From Ottelia alismoides (taxonomy: Eukaryota; Streptophyta; Magnoliopsida; Alismatales; Hydrocharitaceae): DNA of 64,000 nt. This document shows, one piece after another, positions 9,480 through 20,443 of this stretch (position 1 is its first letter; the number at the start of each line of letters is the position of its first letter). Made by a program: the position numbers and the translations under genes. Location: positions 1 to 64,000 of the forward strand of contig JAZKJV010005754.1 of assembly GCA_037367405.1 (NCBI GenBank), read 5' to 3'. A model generated the notes under the pieces. It did not search any database. It worked only from the letters and a program-made list of their open reading frames with translations, and was not told the origin of the DNA.

Positions 9480-10740
9480 ATGTAGCGGCTGAGGTGGACC
9501 AATGGGCGCGTCGCGCCTGTTGACCGCAGGTCAACTCGACCTCCTGGCATCTGACTTCACGCAAACGATCTTTTCCCCGATTTCCTCCCTTTTTCCCGCT
9601 CACCACAGTGATCCATCGCCCTCGGTCCCTTCACGAGATCTGTTCTCTGATCATCCAAGATTCTCGTCGTCCACTTAGATCCCTTGTGCATAGCCCCGAT
9701 TCCTTAATAATCGCCGGTCAATGGGGGTCCCTCGGAATGTTTATAAATAAAAGCTTCCTCCTCCTCTGTCAAATTTGGCCAATTTCACCCCCCTTTCTGG
9801 GCTTGATTCGATTCCTGGCGTTGCCCTCGTGACAGGAGGAGCTTTCCCAGCAGTTGAATCGACCGGAGAAGGAGGAAGTTTTGTCGCGGTGGTGCTCCGG
9901 CGACCACCCTGCTCCCTGGAGGCCCCCAGGTATAAGAGCTGTTCTTTCTTGCTTAGTAGTTAGGTCTTAGTATTAGCTTTTAATTCCAGTCCTTAGGTTA
10001 GTATTTAGATGATTAGCTTAGGCCAAAATCCGAAATTCGAAGTTCGCCGTAGCTGAGCTCCGGCGACTTCCCCACTGTGATCCTATCCGTCTCCGATCGC
10101 CTAAACCGCCTCATCTCCATCCCCTTCGAGTTCTCCATCAAATGCACACACTTGTTCAACCCAGGACCCCAGGTCTTGGCGAATCGGAGCTCCCCCTCCG
10201 CCCTTCGTCGGAGCTCCTCCGTTCCACCACCATCCGCTTGCTCACAGCTTCAAACCCCTGGTCGAGGAAGACGCCCTCGAGCCACTCTTTCTTCCTGTGC
10301 AGGTTAGGTGCGAAATAGAGCACCTGGAGCCGATTTACAAGCCGGCGGAGGTACCTGGAGCCGTAACCCTACTTCGAGCTCGTTGCAGCGCTCCGGTGTA
10401 CCTCTGGCCGATCCGAGACCTCCAGACGTTAGAGGATACCTCCAGGAAGCTTCTTGGACCTTCAGGAGCGAAGAAGACCGGCGGGAGAGCGAGATCCGAG
10501 CGGAGGAAGCTCGCCTCGGCGAGGCTTCTTCCCTGTTCTTCCTCGCAGCTCCTCCGCCGTCGGATGAAGACGAAGGCTCAGATTGAAGACCAGCCGTCCG
10601 ATGGAGCACCGCCTCGACCGTCGGATCATCTCGGATGATCTAATCCTAGCGCTCCATCGACGAACCGTCATCGGCGCACGTGGAGGCGACACGTGTCAAG
10701 TGAACGAAGATCAGCCGTCCATCAGCGCGCCTTTTGGGGG
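9480..10740 (+). other. GC-rich block inside G1 LTR
   Basis: Base composition changes sharply from AT-rich to CpG-containing GC-rich sequence and back. Several overlapping ORFs of 60 to 113 codons occur on both strands, as expected for any GC-rich stretch. None shows a recognisable domain. I read the block as promoter-proximal and 5' untranslated sequence rather than as a gene. Confidence 0.65.
9742..9749 (+). promoter_or_regulatory. G1 LTR TATA box
   Basis: TATAAATA sits at the upstream edge of the GC-rich block, followed about 30 bp later by CT-rich sequence suitable for a transcription start near 9775. This is the expected U3/R arrangement, but no experiment or second LTR is available. 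Confidence 0.6.
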
Positions 10741-11809
10741 TAATTTTCACATTCGACCCCCGCCTTTTTTGTATTTTATTTTTAGTCTTGTAAATAAATA
10801 AGCACGTTATAATTAATGTGGATATTTTGCATGAGACCCCCTGTACTGTTTTGATATTACTGTTGGGTCCAGTCCACGTCACCTCACGTGTCGTCCCACG
10901 TGAGGTGGGCTTTTTGCATAAGACCCCCTGCATGTTTGTAAATTTGAATTTAGTCCAGTAAATAAAATATTCAGTATATTATTTTTACGAAAAATTGCAA
11001 CCAGGACCCTGAACTTTCTGATATTGCGTTTAGGTCCCTGTGAGTGCGGATCACGTGCTGTCCCGCGTGATGGTTAAATTGCAAGGGGACCCTGGCGGGT
11101 CTAGTTAATTAGTTCTAGCCCTTAAAATTCAAAAACACGTTATAATGTTTTGGTATTTTTGCACCTGTGCCCCTGGATGTTATTTTATTTGCAAAAATGC
11201 CCCTGCCAGGCTTAATTACTTTTTGTCTCTTTATCTATTTATTAAAAATACCTAAAAGGCTTCTAAAAATCCACCAAAATTAGGATAGATGCTCCATGCC
11301 ATGCTTGTTCACGCCCATATTTTAGTTTGCATTTTTTTGCATCTTCCCTATTTATTAAAATTGAAAAGAAGCCATTTTTGGTACTGTCTAAATTAGAAAA
11401 TACAAAAAAAATTATCAAATGTTTTCGAAAAATTCCAAAAAAATTATATATGCTATATTTATATATATATTGAGTCCAGAAAATGAAAAACCCTAAAAAT
11501 ATGAAAAAGAAAATTAAAAAAAAATCATAAAACCCCAAAAGAAACATAAAAATTAGAAAAACCCTTTAAAAACCCTAAAAATACATTTCTCTCTTTTATA
11601 ATAATATATATATTATTACTAATATGTGAAAATTAATTTGGGCAATTTTGGGTATTATTTGATATTTTTAAAACCCAAATTATATACGGCTATTTATTTG
11701 GTCCTATATTGTGGACGTTTTTGAATTGAAAAACACATAAAAATTAGAAATATAAAAAAAAACAATATAATAAAAAAAAAGGGGTTAAAAATATAAGGCT
11801 ATATATTAA

Positions 11810-11990
11810 GTTTTTAATGTTTATAAATATATATATATATTCTATATTACTTCTCTCTCTCTTCTTATATATATATATATATCTCTTTATATATATATAT
11901 AGTATATAGATTTATATAATTAATAATATAAAAAGAAAAAAAAAGGGGTATAAAATATAAAGTCAAAATAAAAATAATAAAAAAAAAATA
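11810..11990. repeat. (AT)n microsatellites in G1 LTR
   Basis: Runs of alternating AT at 11827..11840, 11866..11881 and 11887..11901, with flanking A-rich sequence. Simple repeats, no coding potential. Confidence 0.85.
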
Positions 11991-12253
11991 TATAAAAAAA
12001 AGAGACCCACTTCACTCAAGAATGACTGGTATGCACATATAGGCTCATGCATTTTTGTATTGCTCTCTGTGGTTCGACCTCTACATGCTTGTTCCCTATA
12101 CATTTTATGGTAGAGTAAATAAAGATTGATTCACACTTCCTTTGAGCTTGATTGTTTTATTTTTTGATTGTGGGTCAATTGTTGATAACTCGCCTTTTAT
12201 TGAGGGTCGCCACGACGACATATTCAGACCCTTGATAAAAAGCGCGCTCATCA

Positions 12254-13820
12254 ATATCCCAAAAATAGTAACCTAATATTGTTACCAAAAGTGCATGAAA
12301 ATGATTCGAAGAAGTTCACATCAAGAATGTTGTTTTGCATGTATTTGCGGATCTGTAAGAAAAATATTTTTACTTACTATTTTCCCATCATGAATTGTGA
12401 AATAAATATTTTAATTAAGTATAGAATCAAATCAACAAACCTCTCGAATTTATTTCACACGATTCCGACTGTGTTTGCCCTAGATATTCCATATTTAGTG
12501 GAGATGGGTCAGAAGATATTTAGATCATCAATTAACTTTGCGTAATGTGTTTATAATTCAATGAAAATCATGGAGATTAAGAATTTTCATTGATTAATTA
12601 TGATTCCTGATAATTATGAAAATAATTGATTAATCATCGTAGACCATTGAATGTATGTTTCATGAAAACCCTAGTTTATCCTACACAAGTTGTAAGACAA
12701 TCTTTACATGCAAAACATAGCTACTTGAATAGGATAGGGGATCTTTTTGCAAAATCTCCTTATAATATTTATCAGAATGGATTTGATGTACATTATATGG
12801 TATAACTTCAATTTAATGCCGAATATCATCTCAAATACAAAATGATCAAATCACATTATCCTGACCTTAGATGGATATGGTGTCTAGTCGGGGATCGTTG
12901 GGGTAACAAGTTGTTGCATGAGCAGACTGTCCCACATATGTGCATACTGGCCATGACAACGGATAAAGAATGGATAATGCTTGAAAAGATCATGATGTAT
13001 TTTTATAATTATTGAAATTTGAATAATATGTATTTTAAGAGTATACCATCCTTTCAAGTAATAATCAAGACTGTTTATTGGTTGATTGAATTAGATTAAT
13101 AATTGATTTATTATGATTAACTTAATTATCTCCAATTACAACACTTTATTATGAATAGATTAGTATTTCCCTTAGAAGAATCAATTAATTGAATGTGATT
13201 CATAATAATTAATTAAAATTTGAACATGATATGGAAGATCACATAAGTGACATCCATGGTCTCCCATCAAGGCGAAGGGTTCTGTCATCATGGATTGTAT
13301 GTAGGAGATGTCTGTCTAAAGTGACAGCTCCCGCATACAAGCACACATGGATCGGGCTCTTTGCTTCTCAAAAAAGAAAGGTCGTATACCTAGTGACCCC
13401 AATATCAATTCCTCATATTATTGGGACAATATTGGATTGCGCATATCGAGTTCTATTCCTGTTGATGGTTTGTTAAATTAACGATGGGTCAACATTGTCT
13501 TAAGGGTGGTGGGTCTGGGTGTTAAAGACCGAATAAGGAGTGCAAGTTGGACTTGCAAGGTGGAATGTGTTCCTGCTTCTTTTTACTCAAGTTACAATTT
13601 CTCATATTATAGCGATGTAACAAAGGTAGAAACAAAGATCCCAGTTCTTGCTAGAGATATACCAGTAAGTATATCTCTTGCTTTGAAAGTATAAAAGTGA
13701 ATGAGCTTTCAAAGTTGAAAAGGCAAGACTAATTTTATTAAAAATCCTTAATTAAAGAATTTAATTTTTAATATATATTTATTTATATGTTCTAATATAG
13801 TGCATTCTTAATTTCAGACA
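12254..13820 (+). other. C1 untranslated leader (partial)
   Basis: Noncoding. From about 12720 it aligns with the C2 leader at about 49750 (shared words include GGTGTCTAGTCGGGGA and CATAAGTGACATCCATGGTC). In C2 the distance from primer site to gag is about 1.75 kb, long for copia elements. The ORFs at 13231..13476 and 13506..13694 are not maintained in C2, so I do not call them genes. Confidence 0.75.
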
Positions 13821-14640
13821 ATGAAGTCAATGAACCCACTCACCAGGCTTCTAGAGTTCAACCAATTGACGGGGCCGAATTACTCAGATTGGATCTGTAA
13901 TTTTGATATTGTCCTTTTTGCAGACCATATATCTTATGTGTTGTCTAAGGACAAGCTTGCAAACCCTAAGATTTTGTAAGAAATCAAATACAATGAAAAA
14001 TACGATGAAGATCATACATTGGCCCGGTGTTATATTCTAGGATCTCTCTTCAATGTGATTAATAAGCAACATGTGGAGAAGGATAATTACCAAGATATAA
14101 TGCCGAATCTTAAGGAGGTCTTTGGTGATGTCAACCGTACTCAGCGTTATAACGTTATGAAAGAGCTTGTTCGTTACAAAATGCAGGAAGGGACTTCGGT
14201 TTGAGAACACGTGCTCAAAATATTTGGGTACCTTTATGAACTTGAAACTATCATGGCTCAGATGGATGCAGATATGCGGTCTGACTTCATTTTGTTTCCT
14301 TCGCCCAATTCTTTCAATAACTTTATGTTATCATTCCTTATGAAAAAGATGAATTGGTATAGCACTGAGTTGATGGTTTCATTAAAGTTTACAGATGATG
14401 TAATGAAGAAAGATAATCCCACTAGTAGTGCAATGGTTGTACAGGTCAAAGGGAAGCACAAGCAGAAGCAAGGATCTCAGAAGGTCCCAACCCAGAAGAG
14501 AAAGAAGAAAAATAAAGGTGTTGGCTCATCTTCTAATGCTTCCACACTTATGGCATCAAAGAAGATCGATGTGTGTCATCACTGCAAGAAGTCTGGGCAT
14601 TAGAAGCACAACTACCCATATTACCTGAAGTATGCTGATA
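13821..14640 (+). pseudogene. C1 gag pseudogene (copia capsid and zinc knuckle)
   Basis: ATG at 13821 begins MKSMNPLTRLLEFNQLTG, followed by PNYSDWICNFDIVLFADH, the start typical of copia gag proteins (an N-Y-x-x-W motif, then a hydrophobic helix). The frame then has in-frame stops near 13978 and 14202, after which the sense resumes. The C-terminal part is Lys-rich (KHKQKQGSQKVPTQKRKKK) and leads to a zinc knuckle VCHHCKKSGH. The next residue, normally Trp, is a TAG, and the last Cys is replaced by Tyr, so the CCHC knuckle is broken. The intact product would coat the element RNA. Confidence 0.85.
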
Positions 14641-14699
14641 AAGGTAAAGTCCCAACATATATTAATTATACTTTCATCATTGAAATCATTTTTCTCGAA

Positions 14700-15060
14700 A
14701 GACGGGAAGGTAGGTGAATCATCAATTCTGGTGATTTTGTTCATGTATGAAATTTGTTGCATCTATTTTAGGAAACTAAGAATTATGATGAAGGGGAGAT
14801 AGTCCTCCAGTTGGGATCAGATGCAACCGTAGCAACAATAGCCGTCAAGACCTGCAGTCTATCATTATATGGTGGAAGAGTCCTAGTACTTGAAGAATGT
14901 CTTTATGTTCCATATATTATAAGGAACTTAATATATGTATCTAGATTAGTGGGAAGTGGATATTCATTTCTTTTCTGTAGTAAACTTGTCAAGAGACGTT
15001 ATGATAAATATATTGTGGATGGAGTTTTCTGGTGAACTCTATGAATTGTGCAATGATGAA
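14700..15060 (+). pseudogene. C1 protease pseudogene
   Basis: The frame after the knuckle reads a decayed copia protease. An NSG triplet near 14727 stands where D-S/T-G is expected, so the catalytic Asp codon appears mutated. Then comes VLQLGSDATVATIAVKTCSL, then LEECLYVPYIIRNLIYVSRL, the conserved C-terminal block of copia proteases. Stops interrupt it, for example near 14748 and 15033. The homologous spot in C2 is where G3 inserted. Confidence 0.8.
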
Positions 15061-15119
15061 AATATCATGAATGTTAATGTCACTAATAAAAACTCTAAAA
15101 GAACCAGTGAGGATTGAAA

Positions 15120-15284
15120 ATCATTCTAATATGATTTGCCATCAAAGGCTTGGTCATCTATCTATTGATATAACTAATATATTGATAAATGGTGGACCCT
15201 TAGATTTTCTAGAGGTTCAATATTTGCCTACCTGCAAACATTGTATTCGAGGTAAAATGAGTAGAATGCCTTTCGGTAACATGG
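15120..15284 (+). pseudogene. C1 integrase N-terminal zinc region, cut by G2
   Basis: HQRLGHLSIDITNILINGG, then CKHCIRGKMSRMPFG: this is the H-H-C-C region that precedes the copia integrase core. The frame stops at 15284, where the G2 LTR begins. The continuation (RCKGILDLIHTDACGP) is found intact on the other side of G2 at 26943, which shows directly that G2 is an insertion. Confidence 0.9.
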
Positions 15285-16501
15285 TGATGAATCCACGATT
15301 CATCATCTTAATATCTTGATCTTAGCAAAATCCATAAGTAAAATCCCAAATAAATGTCCATAAAATCAATAAACTAACAAAATATCTCATGTAAATAAAA
15401 CTCACTAATTACTGTAAATTAGATTGTACAAAATAAATTACACATAAAAAGCTATAAAATCACGGGAGTTTTATACATGTAAATAGCCTAAAAATTCTTG
15501 TATTTTTAATAATTTCATTTCAACTCCTTTTTGCCTAATTCTCTCTCTAACTTGTTTATAAAAATGTACATAAAAATACAAAAATACAAAATAAATTTTA
15601 CCTCAAAAAAATGCTCCTAGATCCCAAAGAGAAAAAGCCGTAAAGTCCAACTTCCAAGCCAAATTCCTACTCTGTCTGAACTCCAAATTCATCAAACTCA
15701 CTTTTAAAGTTCAAGTTAGAAAATTATCTATCCTATCCAACGGAAGTGGTTTCATTAAAATCGGAGCTCATATGCAAAAGTTGGGTTTTGGGACCTAGAT
15801 GTACATTGTACATTATGTATATATATTCATTCTTTCTTCATTTTTTATTTTACCTTTCTCAATTACTAAAAATACAAAAAATTATGATAGTGTTGTATTT
15901 TGATTATTGTATTTTATTGTATTTTTTCGTTGTAAATATCTCTTATTAAAAAGATAAAAAAAATACATATTAGAAAAGCAAACAAAAAAATGTACATGTT
16001 GTATGTATTTACTTGTAAATTCACCACTATTTTTTCCCTCTTTATTTTTGTTGTATTTAATGTAGCATACTTTATATCATTATTTATTTATTTATTTTTT
16101 CCCATTCTCTACAATAACTTCCATTTTCCTCCATTAACCACCAAGTCTTCATCTAACCTCCATTCCATTCCACCATTTCTCTTAACCTCCCATTCAAACT
16201 CCACCTTTCCACCATCTCTCTAACTCCCATTCTTCTTCTCTTTTTATTCTTCCATTCATCCCCATTTTTTGGCATCCGTCATTCTTATAGAATAAAGGAG
16301 AGAGCTTGGAACGTGGCGTCGGTGACAGCGGCGAAACGTCTTCCTCAAGCGATGACCTCCTTCAGGCGAGATCCGCGGAGCTCCGCTCCGCGTCACGAGT
16401 TCCTCATCGAGCTCGCGTAGCTTCTCCGATTTTGATTTTGCCAATCGGATCGAGGCGACGACAGGAGTCCAGCGTAGCTACTCCGCAAACCCGGCGAACA
16501 T

Positions 16502-16510
16502 CAGGTAAGT
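16502..16510 (+). promoter_or_regulatory. Splice donor in G2 5' LTR
   Basis: CAG|GTAAGT is a textbook plant 5' splice site. It lies about 210 bp after a TATA-like word. It is preserved in the other G2 LTR (25177..25185) and, as TAG|GTAAGT, in both G3 LTRs (53077..53085 and 61884..61892). Whether it is used is unknown. Confidence 0.55.
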
Positions 16511-16763
16511 ATTCCATATCATTTCTCTTGCTATTTTATATTATCTAATATTTTATTTCCTTGTTTTTTTTATATCACATCATTTCCTCATCACCACCTT
16601 CATCATATTACCACCATCCTCGTCATACCCCTTTCATCACCACACCATCTTTCTTTTTCTTTTATTTGTTTCCTGTTTATAAAAAAATTAAAAAAAATTC
16701 TAAAACAAAAAAAATTAGTACAACAACATTTTTGTATAAAAAAATTAAAAAAAATAATAAAAA

Positions 16764-17130
16764 AGTGCGCAGCAGCAGCGGGGTGAACACCCGCCGCCGC
16801 CGCTCGCCATCCCCATTCCTCCACGAGCGGCGCCGCCACGACCCTCCACAGCCGCGCCAGCCGCGCCTCTCCACCGTTGTTCCCTCGCGCGGCCGCCCGT
16901 GCTGCCGGCGCGCGCCTCCCGTCGGCGCTCCTCCGTCAAGGAGCTTCAGCCCTCCGCCGTCTCCAGCCCTCCTTCCAAGGCCGCACCGCCATCGCGCGCC
17001 GCCCTCGCTTCCACCACATTGCCGCGCTGCCCGCGTCACCGCCCCTCCGTCGTGAGCTTGGCCGTCCTCCGCCGCCTCAGCCCGCCGCCAACGCCGCTCG
17101 ACCCTTGTTGGGTTCCATCGCCCATCAAAA
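16764..17130 (+). other. GC-rich block in G2 5' LTR
   Basis: An abrupt 370-bp island rich in CCG and GCC words between oligo(A) sequence and AT-rich sequence. It is repeated in the 3' LTR (25440..25815) and in G3 (53310..53640, 62140..62445). ORFs run through it on both strands only because stops are rare in such composition. Confidence 0.75.
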
Positions 17131-18290
17131 GGAAGAAGAAGGTGATTATCCCCTTTTTTATGGTAAAAATTATGTAAATATTTTGTATAGTTTCCGTAAT
17201 TACAAAATAGTCCCTGTGCATATGTTTGAGCTTTCTTTTTAATTTCTGTATTGCACAAAGACCCCTATATTTGTGTGTTGATTTGGACCTTGTTTTGGTG
17301 TCCTTTTATTTAAAGAAAAATAGTATTGTGTGGAGCAACTTATTCTCTTTCATCTGAGTATTTATTTTATTTTTGTGAGTTGTGGGTAATTAATTATAAT
17401 TTTTTAACTGAAATACTGGATATTTTACCCATTTTGAGCACTAAAATTCATACCTAACTCACGGTTACTCCAAAAAATCCACAAAAAGTAGAAATGATGC
17501 CTTGAAATGTAATAAAGTTTCAATCCAAATTTCACGTCCATTGGAGTTGTCTTGTGCCTGAAATAAATTATAGAGTGTTTTTAGTATTTGATTTTTAAAT
17601 AAATTCAAATATATCCTTTTTGCGAAATTTCAATCTTCTGGATTCTACATCTAAATATCTTTCTGAGATAATTTGCACTCTGATTAATTTGATAATGTGG
17701 ATTTATTACACATTATTTACTCACTGTCACTCTATTTTCACTAACAAATCAATAAAAAATTCATATCTTGTCAAAAAATTCCAAAAAAATTATTGTAGTC
17801 TCCTTGCATCATGTTTTAGTTCCAGTAATTTTTTCATTTGTGTGATAAATTGCGAAAAAACCCATAAAAAGTGTGCATTTTTAGTTATTGCATTTTAACC
17901 CCTAAAATTCTAAAAAAATATGTTTTGTGTTCATCACTAGGTTAGAATTCTAGGAAAAATATAATTTGGCTGAATTGGACTAATTTGACATTAAAATTAA
18001 TTTGGCCTTGTTGTGTGTTTTCTTAGTGTTTTAATTCAACCGCATCTTGCATTGGTATTTCTTTTTGCATAAAAAAATCTAAAAAATACCACACTAAAAT
18101 CTAGATCTAAGTTTTTGAATTAAACCCAAGTTGTTCCTTTGCCTCCCTGAGTTCGACCCCGGACTTGCCCGGGATATAAATTAAAGCCGAGACACTCTTC
18201 ACGGAGATCTTCTCTCGGTTCTGACCGAATCGCTAAGTACACGTATTACAACGTGACCAAATTAATTATCGTATTTAGCGACTCGTCAGA

Positions 18291-18308
18291 TGGCGCCGTT
18301 GCCCGGGA
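18291..18308 (+). promoter_or_regulatory. G2 primer binding site, tRNA-Asp
   Basis: TGGCGCCGTTGCCCGGGA begins two bases after the LTR. Its first 13 bases are complementary to the 3' end of plant tRNA-Asp(GTC), and the rest fits with one inserted C. This is the usual primer in Athila-like elements. Confidence 0.9.
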
Positions 18309-19475
18309 AGCGAACGGCTTAGGGACTAATTTAAAAAATTGGATTTAGATTTTCGCTTTCTCATGTAGTCTGAAACCCGAGCCACTTGTGTTTATTCCAT
18401 TTTTTGCAATTATCTTTCCTTCTCATTTTTTGTATATATTTTATTTTTGAACTCTCTAACATAAATCTTATTTTCCTTGCGAGGGCCCGGTGGACATGGA
18501 GTGCATCAGAGGTCGACGGACATAGCGCGCGTCGACTGCTGAAGAGCGAGGAGAATTAATTTATTTTCGAGAGCATTTCTTTTCATTTTTGTAATTATTG
18601 TGTTGTAATAACTTAGGTAATTCGCTGTTTCCAGCGGCTCTTGTTTGAGAGCTTGCGTTTGTATCCGGACTGGACTTTGAACCCGCTCGTGGTCGTGTGG
18701 TTGATTGACGTAGAATAGGACTTGCACTCGCAGATCTTAGAGCATTTTATTAGAATATCATTATTGCTTGTGCTCGTAATTTTTAGGACCACACATCACA
18801 TTTAACGAGACGCGCTTAGACCACTGGGCTATTAGTCAAATTTAACTTGTTCATCACTCGCTAATAGAACTGCCTGTCTAGGAACGGTTTTCTCGTTTGC
18901 ATTCATGTTATATAAAATTTCAATTCTGCCTTGCATCCCGCATGTAGAGCGCGAGGATCACTATAAGTCTTCTGAATTGGGCATGCATAATTGATTTCAT
19001 TATTTTCATCGGTTTTTCTCGACTCTCCCCCCCTTAGTTTTTGAAACTTAGGTTAAAATGAAATTGGGACTGATCGTTAGGCGTGCTTTGTTTGGTGGAC
19101 TAATCAAGTGATAACCAAACTTAAAATCGGGACTGCTAATCAGAGTTGACAAAAAAAACTGATTAAAACTAACACTTGTTTTGGGAGAGCAAAACCCTCA
19201 TTGTATGCTTGGCTAATTGTGATTGTTGAGAGGTGAGGACGCATCCCGAGGATATTGCCGAAAACCTACTTTTGAACCTTGCGTAATTGGATTGATATCT
19301 TGATTTATCACCTAATTAAAACTGAAAAGATAAACGGTCGGACTTTTGCGACCATCACTATGTTGAGTAGGTGAACTCAGGGTTTGCTCTTGTGTTTGTT
19401 TGTTTTGTGTGTTATTCGGTGCACTTGCACACTTTCTTCCTCGATCCGCTTCATTCTCCCATTTTTTCCTCCAAG
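18309..19475 (+). other. G2 leader
   Basis: Noncoding 1.2 kb between primer site and first ORF. It contains CTTGCGAGGGCCCG (18476..18489), identical in G3 and G5, preceded by a T-rich run and so also a possible splice acceptor. Compared with G3, about 300 bp just before the ORF are absent or replaced. Confidence 0.7.
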
Positions 19476-20414
19476 ATGTCAGAATATTGGTCATCATATC
19501 CACGTCATTCTTCTTCGACCATATTTCGATCATCTTCACCCTCTCATTCCTCTTCATACCCACACCCCAACCGCGAAGTCAGAACTCCGACTGACTTCCG
19601 CACTTCTTCGTCCTTCTCACCTACCCCAAATTCTTACACCCCTGACCCACAACCACCCTGGATTGACTCACTATATTCTCGTCCGCTTGCTGGAATCAAG
19701 GAACAAATCGAAGAGCAAGCGACTGCTGAGATGAATGATTGGCATAATCAGTTGACCCCACATACCTCACTTTCACCTCGAGTTGGGACAGAACAACAAT
19801 TTCCATATACACGTCCCGACTTAACCTTAGGGTACAACATGGTCGACCAGACAAATCGAATGGAGAGGCCTGCACCGTACGATCTTCCTGACTTGATTGA
19901 CCTGAGTGATAGAGACCACATTGACCAACCTTCATATCACCCATTCGGAGAGCCGACATATACAGGGGATTGGATTCATGCGACTAATTTACAGACCCCC
20001 TGTCTACTAACTCCACCTTATGAGGCTCCGACCAACATCTGCCATATAGATGGGTCAAACTCAACCCAGCATTACATGTCTGAGTCAAGATGTGTTGAGT
20101 ATAAAATCCCAAGTTCTCAGCAGTATCCTTCAATTGCACCGACTTCTCTCATGAGGTATCATGAGAACTTATTGGAGGATGACATTTGTAGACCGATCAA
20201 GAGTCCAGGTAGGAATGTGAATCATGGATTTGGCGGATTGAATCTTGAAAACCTGGAAGACACCAGATTGACCAAACATCATGTACAGCTGGAGTCCCTT
20301 CTACCTCCCTCTTTTACTAACCACTTTCCCTCCAAACCAGAGTCTGTACATTCTCCTAGTCCTCCTTCACCTACCAAAAGACCAAAAAATTTGAAAACTC
20401 AGAAAATACCATAA
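19476..20414 (+). CDS. G2 ORF1: Ser/Pro/Tyr-rich protein of unknown function (312 aa)
   Basis: I chose ATG 19476 (MSEYWSSYPRHSSS) because G3 (MLEYWSPYPCHSS, 56212) and G5 (MSYWSVSPSDF, 40648) start alike. The frame is open further upstream to 19371, but that part is not shared as protein. The first 110 residues are Ser/Pro/Tyr-rich and likely disordered; the middle has acidic, proline-containing segments (YDLPDLIDLSDRDHIDQP) and the end is Pro/Ser/Lys-rich. There is no zinc knuckle and none of the Trp/Leu pattern of a gypsy capsid, although the position is that of gag. The reading sense passes into the next ORF through one frame change near 20375. Function unknown; an RNA-binding or packaging role would be a guess. 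Confidence 0.7.
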   Translation: MSEYWSSYPRHSSSTIFRSSSPSHSSSYPHPNREVRTPTDFRTSSSFSPTPNSYTPDPQPPWIDSLYSRPLAGIKEQIEEQATAEMNDWHNQLTPHTSLSPRVGTEQQFPYTRPDLTLGYNMVDQTNRMERPAPYDLPDLIDLSDRDHIDQPSYHPFGEPTYTGDWIHATNLQTPCLLTPPYEAPTNICHIDGSNSTQHYMSESRCVEYKIPSSQQYPSIAPTSLMRYHENLLEDDICRPIKSPGRNVNHGFGGLNLENLEDTRLTKHHVQLESLLPPSFTNHFPSKPESVHSPSPPSPTKRPKNLKTQKIP

Positions 20415-20443
20415 AAATTGAAAAAGGAAAAGATCTAAAAAAA

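Larger units (their letters stand above)
1..12253 (+). mobile_element. G1: Athila-like Ty3/gypsy retrotransposon, 5' end outside window
   Basis: The window opens inside the gag region. In order it then shows protease, reverse transcriptase, RNase H, integrase, a 2.8-kb noncoding tract, a polypurine tract and a 4.1-kb 3' LTR. This gag-PR-RT-RH-IN order is the Ty3/gypsy order. There is no chromodomain after the integrase, and the 3' structures match G2 and G3, whose primer site fits tRNA-Asp; both points favour the Athila branch. The right flank is the leader of copia element C1, so G1 most likely inserted into C1, whose 5' LTR should lie left of the window. No env-like frame is visible. The LTR end at 12253 is placed by analogy with G4 and G5. 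Confidence 0.9.
8152..12253 (+). repeat. G1 3' LTR (4.1 kb)
   Basis: It starts with the imperfect palindrome TGATGAATCTCCATTTCATCA right after the polypurine tract and ends with GCGCTCATCA at 12253, after which copia C1 leader sequence begins. The first 1.3 kb is very AT-rich. A GC-rich block with a TATA box follows, then another AT-rich stretch with (AT)n runs. Near the end a GGTTCGACC word (12073) has counterparts in the LTRs of G2 to G5. The 5' LTR would lie left of the window, so age cannot be estimated. ORFs within it look spurious. Confidence 0.88.
15285..18288 (+). repeat. G2 5' LTR (3.0 kb)
   Basis: Begins TGATGAATCCACGATTCATCA, a perfect 9-bp inverted repeat with a 3-base spacer. 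Ends GACTCGTCA at 18288, two bases before the primer site. It contains a weak TATA-like TATAGAATAA (16286), a splice donor (16502) and a GC-rich block (16764..17130). Words near its end (GTTCGACCCCGGAC, CCCGGGATATAAATT) recur in G3. Confidence 0.93.

Noticed and set aside
12070..12085. GGTTCGACC word resembling a tRNA or SINE B box, also in the LTR ends of G2 to G5
   Set aside because: No A box, no acceptor or anticodon stem, and it sits at the same place in each gypsy LTR, so it is LTR sequence.
13231..13694. Two small ORFs in the C1 leader as genes
   Set aside because: Not preserved in the C2 leader although the DNA aligns well; no domain.
15282..15285. G2 LTR start at TGGTGATG (15282) instead of TGATGAATC (15285)
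   Set aside because: G3, whose boundary is fixed by its target duplication, starts at the equivalent of TGATGAATC.
16561..17258. Long ORFs on both strands through the GC-rich block of the G2 LTR, and the same in the 3' LTR
   Set aside because: Open only because GC-rich sequence has few stops; Arg/Pro/Ala-rich composition, frames not kept between LTRs.
18242..18250. G2 5' LTR ending at CGTATTACA
   Set aside because: That point matches the truncated 3' LTR only; G3 and the primer-site distance show the true end is GTCA at 18288.
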